Of a stretch of DNA of 64,000 bases, positions 17,088 to 26,067 are shown piece after piece; positions within the stretch are counted from its first letter, which is position 1; every line of letters begins with the position of its first letter. A model generated the notes under the pieces. The model worked only from the letters and a program-made list of their open reading frames with translations, did no database searches and had not been told where the DNA came from. Origin of the DNA: Dactylosporangium sp. AC04546 (GTDB lineage Bacteria; Actinomycetota; Actinomycetes; Mycobacteriales; Micromonosporaceae); NCBI RefSeq assembly GCF_022095675.1, contig NZ_JAHYSG010000029.1:53377-117376 (forward strand). The letters are read 5' to 3'. Made by a program: the position numbers and the translations under genes.

Positions 17088-17190
17088 GTGACCGTGTACG
17101 ACGTGGCCGCGAAGTTGCCACCGATCGACGTACTGCGCGACCGCTGCAAGGCTCTCGCGGTGCTGGAGCGCATCATCGACGGTGGCGAGC
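17088..17190 (+). pseudogene. 5' fragment of an actinobacterial hypothetical gene
   Basis: A GTG lies 6 nt after TAGAGT (leaderless geometry) and opens MTVYDVAAKLPPIDVLRDRCKALAVLERII, which resembles the N-terminus of a common actinobacterial protein family of about 180 residues (LPxIxxLRDRCRALAxLxxIL). After about 34 codons the frame runs into the 3' end of the convergent membrane-protein gene and stops at 17240. The rest of the gene is missing, so it appears cut by a deletion or rearrangement near 17190. The family match is from memory of the motif. Confidence 0.5.
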
Positions 17191-17212
17191 CGCTACTGAT
17201 ACGGCAAACGCT

Positions 17213-17920
17213 TCAGTTCGCCACCGGCGTCGGCGTGTGAACGGTTGGCGGCGCCTCGTCCAGTGCCTGCCGGCGCACGCCACGGAAGAGCAGGTAGCCG
17301 ACCATCCAGAACTCGCCGACGGACGCGGGGTACGCCAGTGCCTCGGCGACGACCTGCGCGTCGGGGGCGAGGTACCTGATGAACGCGCTGAGCATGTACC
17401 CGGCACCGCCGCCGACGAGGATCCATCCCAGGACGCGCGGCATCCAGCCCGAGCGCAGCACGCACCATCCCATGGGGACGAGCCACAGGCCGAAGAACAG
17501 TGCTCCCACGCCCCACAGGCCGTCGCTGACCAGGTAGAGCACCTGGACGTTGGCCGCCGCGTCGCCGACCGGGTCGACCGACACCCCGACCGCCGTGGCC
17601 AACACCGCCGCGCTCACGAGACCCACGACCGCGTTGACCAGTCCGAAGGCGGCGATACCGCTCGCGGCTAGCGGGTCTGCGGTACGGAACAGGCGATAGA
17701 ACCAGACAGCGGCGAGGGTCTGGGTGAGGACCATGCCCAGTTCCAAGCCAACGCCGGCGCGGGCGAGCGACTCGTGCGCGACCAGGTTGGCCAGCGTCGC
17801 ATTGGGGTCGTCGGCTGCGAAGAGCTGCGGGCGGACAATGAGAAACCCGAGTACCCCGGTGATGGCGTTGCCGAGGTAGAACAGCCCGGCCATGCGGGCG
17901 GTACGTGTCAGCGCGTGCAT
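17213..17920 (-). CDS. DUF4386-like integral membrane protein
   Basis: A 235-residue protein with about six hydrophobic segments and the opening RTARMAGLFYLGNAITGVLGF, typical of DUF4386. A conserved YRLFRTADPLAASGIAAFGLV loop and WVLRS-like GWMPRVLGWILVGGGAGY segment support this. AGAAGGAG precedes the ATG by 5 nt. It lies downstream of an XRE regulator on the same strand (101 bp gap). The role of the family is unknown. Confidence 0.75.
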   Translation of the reverse strand: MHALTRTARMAGLFYLGNAITGVLGFLIVRPQLFAADDPNATLANLVAHESLARAGVGLELGMVLTQTLAAVWFYRLFRTADPLAASGIAAFGLVNAVVGLVSAAVLATAVGVSVDPVGDAAANVQVLYLVSDGLWGVGALFFGLWLVPMGWCVLRSGWMPRVLGWILVGGGAGYMLSAFIRYLAPDAQVVAEALAYPASVGEFWMVGYLLFRGVRRQALDEAPPTVHTPTPVAN

Positions 17921-18021
17921 CGGTGCTCCTTCTCGATCCGAGCGAGGCGTTGAGAGGATTTCGGGTGCGTGGAACCGGGCCGCGAGGCGGTTGCCTGGCG
18001 CGCCGAGTCACGTTGTGGGGT

Positions 18022-18246
18022 CTACTCGTGGGTGTCGGGGTATCCGAAGACGTCGTCGAGTGGCACCCGGAATACCCGCGCGATCTGGAAGGCCACCTCC
18101 AATGACGGCGAGTAGCGGCCCTGTTCGATGGCGATGATGGTCTGGCGGGTCACCCCGATGTGGTCGGCCAGCTCCGCCTGGGTCATCTCCCCGTGGGCGA
18201 AGCGCAGCGCCCGGATCGAGTTGGTGACCCTGGTCGCCTTACCCAT
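18022..18246 (-). CDS. XRE-family small helix-turn-helix regulator
   Basis: A 74-residue regulator that is almost only a DNA-binding domain: MTQAELADHIGVTRQTIIAIEQGRYSPSLEVAFQIARVFRVPLDDVF. This compact type (YozG/Cro-like) commonly pairs with a small membrane protein and regulates the shared operon. The upstream membrane gene ends 5 bp before it. The operon promoter at 18704-18732 is embedded in an inverted repeat that is a good candidate for its operator. Confidence 0.9.
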   Translation of the reverse strand: MGKATRVTNSIRALRFAHGEMTQAELADHIGVTRQTIIAIEQGRYSPSLEVAFQIARVFRVPLDDVFGYPDTHE

Positions 18247-18251
18247 GGCTG

Positions 18252-18668
18252 TCAGCCCCGCCGGTACGCGACGATCTTCACCACCGCAGAGGCCAGCGTG
18301 GCCAGGACGAACGCCAGATAGAGCGCGTGAGCGATCCAGAAGTGCTCGACCTTCGCCATCGCCAGGACCAGCGGCACGATCGCGGCGATGCTCATGACGT
18401 AGAACCCGACGTACTCACCCCGCCGGTTGATCTCCCGATCGCGCTCGTCGGTCCTGTCGGCGTCCTTGGGTGAGGCGATGGCGACCACGATGGCCAGGAC
18501 GATACCCACGCCGATCCCGACGCCGATCGACGTGAGCATCGGCCCCACGTAGGCGATCCTCGCCACGTCCGTACCCGGCACCTTGGACAGGACGATCGCG
18601 AGGTAGGCGACCGACACGACGACGCCGACCAGGGCCGAGATCCAGGTGCGCTTCTCCTCGGAGGACAT
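18252..18668 (-). CDS. four-helix membrane protein (DUF2178-like)
   Basis: A 138-residue protein. The start at 18668 (MSSEEKRTW) is chosen because the family begins there and upstream sequence is promoter. Four hydrophobic segments are visible (ALVGVVVSVAYLAIVLS, GVGIGVGIVLAIVVAIA, FYVMSIAAIVPLVLAMA, AHALYLAFVLATLASAVVKI), with a cytoplasmic basic/acidic loop ASPKDADRTDERDREINRRGEYV between segments 2 and 3. That loop is typical of DUF2178-type proteins encoded next to XRE regulators. Transcribed with the regulator. Confidence 0.75.
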   Translation of the reverse strand: MSSEEKRTWISALVGVVVSVAYLAIVLSKVPGTDVARIAYVGPMLTSIGVGIGVGIVLAIVVAIASPKDADRTDERDREINRRGEYVGFYVMSIAAIVPLVLAMAKVEHFWIAHALYLAFVLATLASAVVKIVAYRRG

Positions 18669-18691
18669 GTCCCGCTCCCGTGTAAGAAAAA

Positions 18692-18733
18692 CTTGACACA
18701 CCGAAGGTAAAGAAGTTCCGACATGGTGTCAAG
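18692..18733 (-). promoter_or_regulatory. promoter within an inverted repeat (membrane protein-XRE operon)
   Basis: On the minus strand TTGACA (18732-18727), a 17-bp spacer and TACCTT (18709-18704) form a near-consensus promoter. It lies between CTTGACACACC (18692-18702) and GGTGTCAAG (18725-18733), whose 9-bp ends are exact complements. An XRE protein binding both ends would cover -35 and the start site, so autoregulation is likely. Confidence 0.65.
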
Positions 18734-18789
18734 AATCTTTAACACAACCAAGGGCCGTGTGCTGGCCACGCTCGGGTTCACCGAGACCG

Positions 18790-18834
18790 CGCGGAGAGAG
18801 GTGGACCCGGTCTACGGGACCACCTCTCTCCGCG
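18790..18834 (-). terminator. very strong terminator hairpin
   Basis: A perfect 15-bp stem (CGCGGAGAGAGGTGG and complement) encloses 15 nt that themselves pair CCCG/CGGG around a 5-nt loop. It begins 23 nt after the FAD oxidoreductase stop codon. Confidence 0.85.
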
Positions 18835-18857
18835 AGACGGCTCTGATGGTCGCGGAC

Positions 18858-20465
18858 TCAGCCTGGTTGAACGGACAGCCCGTGCTGGAACACGTTGCGG
18901 GGGTCCCAGCGGGCCTTCGCCCGTTGCAGGCGGGGATAGTTCGCGCCGTAGTACAGGGTGTGCCAGGGCACGCCGGAGGTGTTCCACGCCGGGTCGGTGA
19001 GGTCGACGTCCGGATAGTTGATGTACGAGCCGTCGTTGACCGCGCCGGGCACCGGCACCCCGCCGGTGTCGGCGTACACGTCGCGGTAGAACTCGCGGAT
19101 CCAGGCCAGATGCCGGGCGTCCTCGGCCGGGTCGGCCCACCCGGCGAGGTAGAACAGCTTGACCACCGAGTCGCGCTGGGCCGTCGCGGTCGCCGCCGGC
19201 GACACGGCGTTGATCTGCCCGCCGTACGTGTTGAGGCTCAACGACCCGACCGGGTTCTCGTAGTCGGCGCGGGTCAGGTGGTGGTGGACGGCGGCGAGCT
19301 GCCGGTCGGTGAAGCCGCCGCGCAGGTACCCCGCCTTGGTCTTCAGCCGCCACTGCTTGCCGTCGTCACCGTTGCCCCGCAACGCCGACGCGAGCCACGG
19401 CACGGTCTGCCGGGTCACCACCGGTGTGACGCCGACACCGCGGCGCAGCATCGCGACGTGCTCGTCGAGCAGCCGCGCACCGTCGGCGCCGCCGGCCACC
19501 TGCCCGATCAGCGAATGACCGCCGGCGGGACGGCGCGACAGCACCAGCTCGCCGTACAGTCTGGCCTGCGGCGCGCCGGGTGCGCCGTACCGCACGCACC
19601 AGTCGGTGAAGTTCCGGGCCAGCCTGGCGAAGCCCCGCTCGTCCATGCCCTCCCACGGCCACCACACCGTGAAGGTCAGCACCGACCCGGGCGGCCGGGG
19701 CAGCAGGCGGCCCGGGTCGTTGCCGGCGACGCCGGGCGACCGGAACCAGTACCGCGTGACGACGCCGAAGTTGCCGCCCCCGCCACCGGTGTGCGCCCAC
19801 CACAGGTCCCGGCCGGGGTCCGACGGCTCGCGGGTGGCGACCACGGTGCGGGCCGTGCCGTCGCGGTCCACGACCACCACCTCGACGGCGTACAGATGGT
19901 CGACGACCAGGCCGTGCAGGCGGGACAGCGGCCCGTACCCGCCGCCGGCGACATGGCCACCGGCACCCACGCCGGGGCACGAGCCGCCAGGCAGGGTCAC
20001 GCCCCAGCCGAGATGGAGCCTGCGGTACACCTCGCCGAGCGTGGCGCCCGCCTCGACGGCGAACGCGCCCCGCAGCGGGTCGTAGTGGACGCCGGTCATG
20101 CCGGACAGGTCGACGACCATCCGGACGCTCGGGTCGTCGACGAAGTCCTCGAAGCAGTGCCCGCCGCTGCGGACGGCGATGCGCCGCCCGGCGCGCACCG
20201 CTTCCTGTACCGCCGCGACCACCTGCGCCGTCGAGCCCACCACCCGGACCTCGTCGGGGGTGCCCACGAACCGCCGGTTGCCCCGGCTGACCAGATGTTC
20301 GTAGCGCGGATCGTCCGGACCCACCCGGACCGGGCCCAGCGGTGGCGGGCAGTCGCCCGGTGGTGCGGCGAACGCGGGCGCCGCTCCCCGATCGATGACC
20401 ACCCCGGCGGCCACGGCCGCGACGGCAGTGGCGCGGAGCAGGTCTCTACGGCGGTGTTCAACCAT
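18858..20465 (-). CDS. Tat-exported bicovalent FAD oxidoreductase (BBE-like)
   Basis: A 535-residue enzyme. The start at 20465 gives a twin-arginine signal at once (MVEHRRRDLLRATAVAAVAAG..., cleavage near APAFA-APP). The FAD domain has the two covalent anchors: His in RSGGHCFEDF and Cys in PGGSCPGVGAGGHVAGGGYGPLSR, as in berberine-bridge and gluco-oligosaccharide oxidases with 8-alpha-histidyl, 6-S-cysteinyl FAD. The C-terminal YPRLQRAKARWDPRNVFQHGLSV is the BBE domain. Such enzymes oxidise sugars or alkaloid/phenolic substrates outside the cell and make H2O2. A strong terminator follows. Confidence 0.9.
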   Translation of the reverse strand: MVEHRRRDLLRATAVAAVAAGVVIDRGAAPAFAAPPGDCPPPLGPVRVGPDDPRYEHLVSRGNRRFVGTPDEVRVVGSTAQVVAAVQEAVRAGRRIAVRSGGHCFEDFVDDPSVRMVVDLSGMTGVHYDPLRGAFAVEAGATLGEVYRRLHLGWGVTLPGGSCPGVGAGGHVAGGGYGPLSRLHGLVVDHLYAVEVVVVDRDGTARTVVATREPSDPGRDLWWAHTGGGGGNFGVVTRYWFRSPGVAGNDPGRLLPRPPGSVLTFTVWWPWEGMDERGFARLARNFTDWCVRYGAPGAPQARLYGELVLSRRPAGGHSLIGQVAGGADGARLLDEHVAMLRRGVGVTPVVTRQTVPWLASALRGNGDDGKQWRLKTKAGYLRGGFTDRQLAAVHHHLTRADYENPVGSLSLNTYGGQINAVSPAATATAQRDSVVKLFYLAGWADPAEDARHLAWIREFYRDVYADTGGVPVPGAVNDGSYINYPDVDLTDPAWNTSGVPWHTLYYGANYPRLQRAKARWDPRNVFQHGLSVQPG

Positions 20466-20700
20466 GTCGCGGACACTCCGTTCCGGTTGTCGGCGCCCCG
20501 CTGCGGCGGGCCCGCCGACAACGCTATGGACGCCGGCCGGCGGACGACATCCCGCTGACCACCGCGTCCGTACTGAGGAAAGCCCCACCCGAGCCCTGAC
20601 AGCTCACGGAGAAGCTGCCCAAATGGGCAGGACTACCCGGTGCGGTCGCCGTCGTACCGCATTGACTAGGATGCTGTCTTCCGACCGGGAGGCTGTGACA

Positions 20701-21498
20701 ATGGACAAGCTCGACACCGGAGTCCCGCACCCGGCCAGGCGATACAACTACTGGCTCGGCGGGAAGGACAACTTCGCCGCCGACCGGGAGTCCGGTGACC
20801 TGCTGGCGAAGTCCTATCCGGCGGCCCGGATCGCCGCTCGCGCCAACCGCGCGTTCCTGCAGCGTGCCGTGCGGTATCTGGCCGGCGAAGTCGGCATCCG
20901 CCAGTTCCTGGACGTCGGCACCGGGCTGCCGACCGCCGACAACACGCACGAGGTGGCGCAGCGCGTCGCCCCGGACGCTCGAATTGTGTACGTCGACAAC
21001 GACCCCATGGTGATGGCCCACGCCAGGGCGTTGTTGAGCAGCACGCCGGAAGGGCACACCCGGTACATCGAGGAAGACCTGCGCAACCCGGAGCGGATCC
21101 TCTCCGACCCCGCGGTGAAGGAGACCCTCGATCTGGGCCGGCCGGTGGCGCTGATGCTCGTCGCGATCGTGCACTTCCTGCCCGACCAGGCGGCCGCCCG
21201 CGGCGTCGTGGGGACGCTGCTGGACGCGCTGCCGTCGGGCAGCTACCTGACCATGTCATGTGCCACGAAAGAGTTCCTCACCCCGGCGCTGGCCGCCAAC
21301 TGGGACGAGACGTTGCGCACCGGTAAGTCCGACGTGTATCCGCGGGACCGGGCCGAGTTCAGCGAGTTCTTCGCCGGGCTCGACCTCGTGGAGCCCGGCA
21401 TCGTGGCGGTCAGCGACTGGCGGGACGACCCGGACGCCGAGGAGCATCCGCTGCCGGTGGACGCGTCGATCTTCGGCGCGGTGGGCAGGAAGCCCTGA
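20701..21498 (+). CDS. SAM-dependent methyltransferase, PF04672 (DUF574) type
   Basis: A 265-residue protein with GGGAGG 8 nt before the ATG. It carries the family signature PHPARRYNYWLGGKDNFAADR, then SAM motif I as FLDVGTGLPTADNTHEVAQ and acidic loop VYVDNDPMVMAHARALL. MLVAIVHFLPD and FFAGLDLVEPGIV complete the pattern. These proteins are abundant in actinomycetes and their substrates are unknown. It is 146 bp upstream of the kinase gene, same strand. Confidence 0.9.
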   Translation: MDKLDTGVPHPARRYNYWLGGKDNFAADRESGDLLAKSYPAARIAARANRAFLQRAVRYLAGEVGIRQFLDVGTGLPTADNTHEVAQRVAPDARIVYVDNDPMVMAHARALLSSTPEGHTRYIEEDLRNPERILSDPAVKETLDLGRPVALMLVAIVHFLPDQAAARGVVGTLLDALPSGSYLTMSCATKEFLTPALAANWDETLRTGKSDVYPRDRAEFSEFFAGLDLVEPGIVAVSDWRDDPDAEEHPLPVDASIFGAVGRKP

Positions 21499-21644
21499 CG
21501 ACGCGGCGGCGGGACCGGTCCCGGGCGGAGCGCGGTATGTTCCGCTCGTGACCGGGGACTTCGCGCCGCAGGTGTTGCCTTCCTCCATGCGCAGCCGCAC
21601 CTGCGGGGCGCCACCCGACCCGCAGGTCAGCCGGCTGCCCGGCG

Positions 21645-24600
21645 ATGCCTGAGCCCGCCGCGGTGTGGCGCGTCGGCGACGTCGTCGACGGCCGCTACGA
21701 GGTCCTCAGGGTGCATGAGCAGGGTGGCATGGGTCTGGTGTACCGCGTCCGCCACCGCGAGTGGGCCGTCGACCTGGCCGTGAAGAGCCCCCGCCCGGAG
21801 GTTCCCCAGGACGCCTTCGTGGCCGAGGCCGAGACGTGGGTGTCGCTCGGCCTGCACCCGCACGTCTGCTCCTGCTACTACGTCCGCGTGCTCGACGGCG
21901 TCCCGCGGGCCTTCGCCGAGTACGTCGCGGGTGGAAGCCTCCGGGACTGGATCGACGACCGCCGCCTGTACCGTGGCAGCGAGACCACCGCCGTGGAACG
22001 CATCCTCGACGCGGCCGTCCAGACCGCCTGGGCCCTCGCCCACGCCCATGACCGCTCCGTCACCCACCGCGACGTGAAGCCCGCCAACATCCTCCTCGAC
22101 GACACTGATGGCGCCTTCGTCGCGAAGCTCACCGACTTCGGCCTGGCCGCGGGCGGCGGCATGACCTTGGCCTACGCCTCCCCCGAGCAGGCGTCGGGCG
22201 CCCCGGCCGGCCCGCCGAGCGACGTCTACAGCCTCGCGGTGTCGATCCTGGAGATGTTCACCGGCGGCGTGACCTGGATGGCCGGCCCGGCCGCCCGCCA
22301 CGCCCTGTCCGACCACCGCGCCCGCAACCCGCGCCCCGCCCCGCCCGCCGTCCCGGAGCGCGCCCACGACCCGGGACACGCGTCGATCACCGATGGGGCC
22401 GGCGATCGCCGGCCCGCGGCGGCAACGCACCCGGCCCGAGGCCCCCACCTCGCGACGGCCGCCCAGCCGACGCGTGAGCGCCACGAGCCCGATGGCCGTC
22501 ACGACCACGAGCACCGCGACGTCGGACCGGCCATGCCCACGGAGGTGGCCGATCTGCTGGACCGGTGTCTGGCCGAGGCGCCAGGCGACCGGCCCGCGTC
22601 GGCGGCCGAGGTCGCCGGCGCGCTCGTCACGGCGTACGAGCGGCACACCGGCCGGGCCTACCCGCGGGCCGCTCCCGTGGCGGCCGTGCTGCGGGCCGAC
22701 GAGCTCAGCAACCGGGGCCTGTCGCTGCTCGACCTCGACCGCCCGGCCGAGGCCGAGCAGGCGTTCGCCCGGGCCCTCGCCGCCGACCCGCAGCATGTGG
22801 CGGCCACCTACAACGCGGGCCTTCACCGGTGGCGCCGTGGTGCGGTCACCGACGACCGGCTGGTCGCCGAGGTCGAGGGCCTCCGCGCCGACACCGGCGA
22901 CGTGCTCGCCCAGATCCACCTCGAGCGCGGCGACCTCACCGCCGCCCGCGGGCTGCTCGGCGAGGCGGGGCTGCGGGCGGGGCTGCCGACGGCCGGCACG
23001 CTCGTCGACGCGGGCGTCGTCGCCGCGTGGACCGCGCCCTGGACGCCCGTCGACGACGTACCCGGGCGAGTGCCGCTGGCGGGCGACCCCGGCGGGCGGC
23101 TCGCCCTCACCGGCGAACCCGACGGCGCGCTGAGGCTCTGGGACATCCGCAGCGGACGGGTGCGTCACCGGCTCACCGGACACCGCCGCCGGGTGCACGC
23201 TGCCGGGCTCACGCCGGACGGGCGGTACGCCGTCTCGGTGTGCGAGGACGAGACCGTGCGGCACTGGGACCTGACCCCGAGACGTCCGCGGGGCCGGCTC
23301 CTCTACGCCAGCCCCAACCCGCCCCGCTGGGGCGGCGGTGACGGGCTCGGCGAGCTGGCCCTGCGCACCCAGTCCACCGCCGTCGGTCTGAGCCCCGACG
23401 GACGCCTCGTCCTCTTCGCGGGCCTCGACGGGGTACTGCGGGTCAGGGACATGCGCGGCGGGCCGCCACGGACGCTCGACGAGCACGCGGGCGCGCGGCT
23501 GGTGGCGGTCAGCGCCGACGGCCGCAGCGCCGTCTCCGTCGGGCTGGGGCACGTCGCGCGGGTGTGGGACCTGCCGGCCGGGCGGTGCCGGCGCGAGCTG
23601 GCCCTGCATCCGTCCCCGGTCGCCGCCCTCGGTCTCGGCGCCGACGGCCGGTTCGCGGCCGTCGGGTACCTCGACGGCACCATCGGCGTCTGGGACCTCG
23701 GTGACGGCCGGCGGATCCGCGTCCTGACCGGCGGTGCCCCGGCCGACGCCCTGTCCCTCGACGACCGGGTCCTGGTCTCCGCCGAGCGGTACCACGGCAC
23801 CGTCCGATACTGGGACCTCGACAGCGGCCGGTGCCTGCGCACCTTCCCCGGGCACACCGGCGGCGCCGCAGTGGTCCACCTCGACGCGGATTCGCGGTCG
23901 GTGCTGTCGGCCGGCCGGGACGGGGCGGTCCGCCGATGGCGGCTGCCCGGCGAGTACCGCGCCGCGCCCCGGCTGAGCCGGCCGCGCCGGACGGACGAGC
24001 TGCACCGGCTGGGCACCCGGGTCGAGGCGCTGGTCGCGGAGGCGGAGCGCGCGGCGGCGGACGGGCGGCTGGCGACCGCGCTCGACCGGCTGCGCCAGGC
24101 CCGAGCCGTCCCCGGCCACGAGCGGGCGTCGCGGGTCATGGCCGCCTGGTGGGCGCTGGGCCGCGGGGCCGTCCGCACGGGCCTGCGGACGGCGTGGTCG
24201 TCGCGGTACCTCACCGGCCACACCCGCGACGTGGGCGCCGTCGACCTGTCGGCCGACGGCCGGATCGCGGTCTCCGGGGGCTGCGACGCCACGGTCCGCC
24301 TGTGGGACCTCGACGACGGCGCCTGCGTGCGGATCCTCGCCGGTCACGAGCACATGGTGGAGGCGGTCTGCCTGAGCGGCGACGGCCGGCGGGCGCTCTC
24401 GTCGAGCCGGGACGGCACCGTCCGGCTGTGGGACCTCGGTACCGGCGAATGCCTGCGCGTCATGACCGGCAACGTCCACATGAGAGAGTCGGTACCGGTC
24501 CGGTTCACCGCCGGCGACTCGCAGGCCATCGTCGCCGGCCGCGACGGCCGCATCCGGATCTGGGACCTGGACACCGGCGACCTGCGGCACGAGCTGCGTG

Positions 24601-25118
24601 GCGGCGCCGCCTTCCGCGCGCTGCGGCTCGGCTCCGGCGACCGGCTCGCCGCGGCCGCGCGCGGCGACATGGTGCAGCTGTGGGACCTGCACACCGGCCA
24701 GTGCCTGCACCGGCTCCGCGGCGGCTTCCTGCACACCATGCGGTCGGTGTCGCTCAGCGCCGACGGCCGCCTGGCCCTCACCGGAGAGAACGACGAGGGC
24801 CTGCGGCTGTGGGACACCACGACCGGCACCGTCGTGCGCACGTTCGGCGGGGCACAGAACACGCCCGACGCGGTCGCCCTGACGGCGGACGGACGTGTCG
24901 CGGTCTCCTGCGGTTACACCGACTTCGTCTCCGTGTGGGACGCAACCGACGGACGCCGCCTGCGCGTCCTCGACGGCCACGAGCGGGGCGCCACGTGCCT
25001 CGCGCTGACCCCGGACGGGCGCTACGTCCTGTCCGGCCACCGCGACGGCGGCCTGCGGCGGTGGGAGCTCGACTGGGACCTGGAGATGCCCGCCGGGCAG
25101 CGCCGCATCGCGACCTGA
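21645..25118 (+). CDS. Ser/Thr protein kinase with TPR and two WD40 propellers
   Basis: 1157 residues. Kinase domain, about residues 18-325: Lys47 in LAVKSPR, THRDVKPANI (Asp143), TDFGLA (Asp164), YASPEQ, PSDVYSLAVSILEMF. The stretch between residues ~235 and 290 is Pro/His/Arg-rich and unlike a kinase; the last kinase helix is DLLDRCLAEAPGDRPASAAEV. A TPR-like pair follows (NRGLSLLDLDRPAEAEQAFARALAADP). From about residue 480 there are 14 WD-type repeats (e.g. TVRLWDLDDG), seven before and seven after a helical linker (about 780-865), i.e. two seven-bladed propellers. No transmembrane segment is seen, so it is cytoplasmic. Confidence 0.92.
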   Translation: MPEPAAVWRVGDVVDGRYEVLRVHEQGGMGLVYRVRHREWAVDLAVKSPRPEVPQDAFVAEAETWVSLGLHPHVCSCYYVRVLDGVPRAFAEYVAGGSLRDWIDDRRLYRGSETTAVERILDAAVQTAWALAHAHDRSVTHRDVKPANILLDDTDGAFVAKLTDFGLAAGGGMTLAYASPEQASGAPAGPPSDVYSLAVSILEMFTGGVTWMAGPAARHALSDHRARNPRPAPPAVPERAHDPGHASITDGAGDRRPAAATHPARGPHLATAAQPTRERHEPDGRHDHEHRDVGPAMPTEVADLLDRCLAEAPGDRPASAAEVAGALVTAYERHTGRAYPRAAPVAAVLRADELSNRGLSLLDLDRPAEAEQAFARALAADPQHVAATYNAGLHRWRRGAVTDDRLVAEVEGLRADTGDVLAQIHLERGDLTAARGLLGEAGLRAGLPTAGTLVDAGVVAAWTAPWTPVDDVPGRVPLAGDPGGRLALTGEPDGALRLWDIRSGRVRHRLTGHRRRVHAAGLTPDGRYAVSVCEDETVRHWDLTPRRPRGRLLYASPNPPRWGGGDGLGELALRTQSTAVGLSPDGRLVLFAGLDGVLRVRDMRGGPPRTLDEHAGARLVAVSADGRSAVSVGLGHVARVWDLPAGRCRRELALHPSPVAALGLGADGRFAAVGYLDGTIGVWDLGDGRRIRVLTGGAPADALSLDDRVLVSAERYHGTVRYWDLDSGRCLRTFPGHTGGAAVVHLDADSRSVLSAGRDGAVRRWRLPGEYRAAPRLSRPRRTDELHRLGTRVEALVAEAERAAADGRLATALDRLRQARAVPGHERASRVMAAWWALGRGAVRTGLRTAWSSRYLTGHTRDVGAVDLSADGRIAVSGGCDATVRLWDLDDGACVRILAGHEHMVEAVCLSGDGRRALSSSRDGTVRLWDLGTGECLRVMTGNVHMRESVPVRFTAGDSQAIVAGRDGRIRIWDLDTGDLRHELRGGAAFRALRLGSGDRLAAAARGDMVQLWDLHTGQCLHRLRGGFLHTMRSVSLSADGRLALTGENDEGLRLWDTTTGTVVRTFGGAQNTPDAVALTADGRVAVSCGYTDFVSVWDATDGRRLRVLDGHERGATCLALTPDGRYVLSGHRDGGLRRWELDWDLEMPAGQRRIAT

Positions 25119-25161
25119 CCGCCTGGGCACCCGTTCATGCAGGACCTCCGCCCAGGACACC

Positions 25162-26067
25162 TCAGTCGATGAAGACGCTCCACGCGACGGCGTTGAGGTT
25201 GTCGGCGAGGAAGATGTCGGTCCCTCCGAGCCGCTTGTCCCAGGACGGCATCAGCTCTGCCGCGCGGGCGACGACCGCCTCCATCCACACTTTCAGCTCG
25301 GCCTGCTTGTTGTTCGACGGCACCCTGGCGGCGGCCGCGGCCTCTTTCAGGTCGACCGTCTGGATCGCCTCGGTCGCGGACCTCCGCAGGTCGTTGATGT
25401 ACTCGCGGTTCGTCACCACGTCCTCCCGTGTGCCGTACAGTGCCATGTGACCGGTCACGATGGTGTCGAAGTCGTACTCGAGCATCTGATCCATGGCCTC
25501 GAAGTACGCGGGGACGTGAGCGGAGAAGACCAGGCGGAAGAACGGCGGATTCGGGGTGAAGCTGTCGATCGCCGCGAAGAGCCGTCTCTCGGGGACGTGG
25601 ATGAACAGGTTGCCCGCCATGTGCCAGTCACCTGTGTAGTCCAGGACGAACCGCGTCCCGTCGATGTCCAGCGCCTTGTGCGGACCGCTGAAGGTCACGT
25701 TGGGCGGTGGACGGCGGTAGTCGTGCGCCGCCTCGATGAACTGACCGGTTCTCTCGTGGGCGATGATCTGCAGACCGTTCCGCTTGAGCTGGTGGGCCGC
25801 ACCGAGGTGATCGGCGTGGGCGTGGCTGTAGATCAGGTGCGTGAGCGGCTTGGAGGTGACCGACTCGATCGCCGCCAGCAGCTTGTCGCCCCCCAGGTGC
25901 AGCGGGGCGTCCACGAGGAGGACACCATTCCTGGCCTCCAGGAACATCGTGTTGACCATGCCCTGGGTGACGCCGTAGGCACCGTCGCCCAGATCGGTCA
26001 CGACGAACCCGGACTCCGGGATGTCCGGACCCAGGGCGAACTCGGGCATGGCCTTGAGCGCGATCAT
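25162..26067 (-). CDS. MBL-fold metallo-hydrolase
   Basis: 301 residues from the ATG at 26067, which has GGAGG 5 nt upstream; an ATG at 26151 would add 28 residues without a ribosome site. The zinc motif is YSHAHADHLGAA (HxHxDH), with further ligands in GDWHMAGN and VTGHMALYG. The family covers lactonases, beta-lactamase-like and alkylsulfatase-like hydrolases. The substrate is unknown; the C-terminal ~70 residues (EAIQTVDLKEAAAAARVPSN) are helical. It ends convergently, 43 bp from the kinase gene. Confidence 0.85.
   Translation of the reverse strand: MIALKAMPEFALGPDIPESGFVVTDLGDGAYGVTQGMVNTMFLEARNGVLLVDAPLHLGGDKLLAAIESVTSKPLTHLIYSHAHADHLGAAHQLKRNGLQIIAHERTGQFIEAAHDYRRPPPNVTFSGPHKALDIDGTRFVLDYTGDWHMAGNLFIHVPERRLFAAIDSFTPNPPFFRLVFSAHVPAYFEAMDQMLEYDFDTIVTGHMALYGTREDVVTNREYINDLRRSATEAIQTVDLKEAAAAARVPSNNKQAELKVWMEAVVARAAELMPSWDKRLGGTDIFLADNLNAVAWSVFID

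Noticed and set aside
17240..17240. The plus-strand frame from 17088 taken as a complete 50-residue gene
   Set aside because: Its last ~16 codons are simply the complement of the convergent DUF4386 gene; the similarity stops at about codon 34.
23060..25080. Repeated DNA in the kinase gene as a possible satellite or CRISPR
   Set aside because: The periodicity is that of WD40 codons with diverged sequence, not identical repeats and spacers.
21627..25160. 1177-codon minus-strand open frame opposite the kinase gene
   Set aside because: It is the antisense shadow of the kinase: Arg/Pro/Gly/Ala-rich with no domain, no ribosome site, and the plus strand has full kinase and WD40 motifs.
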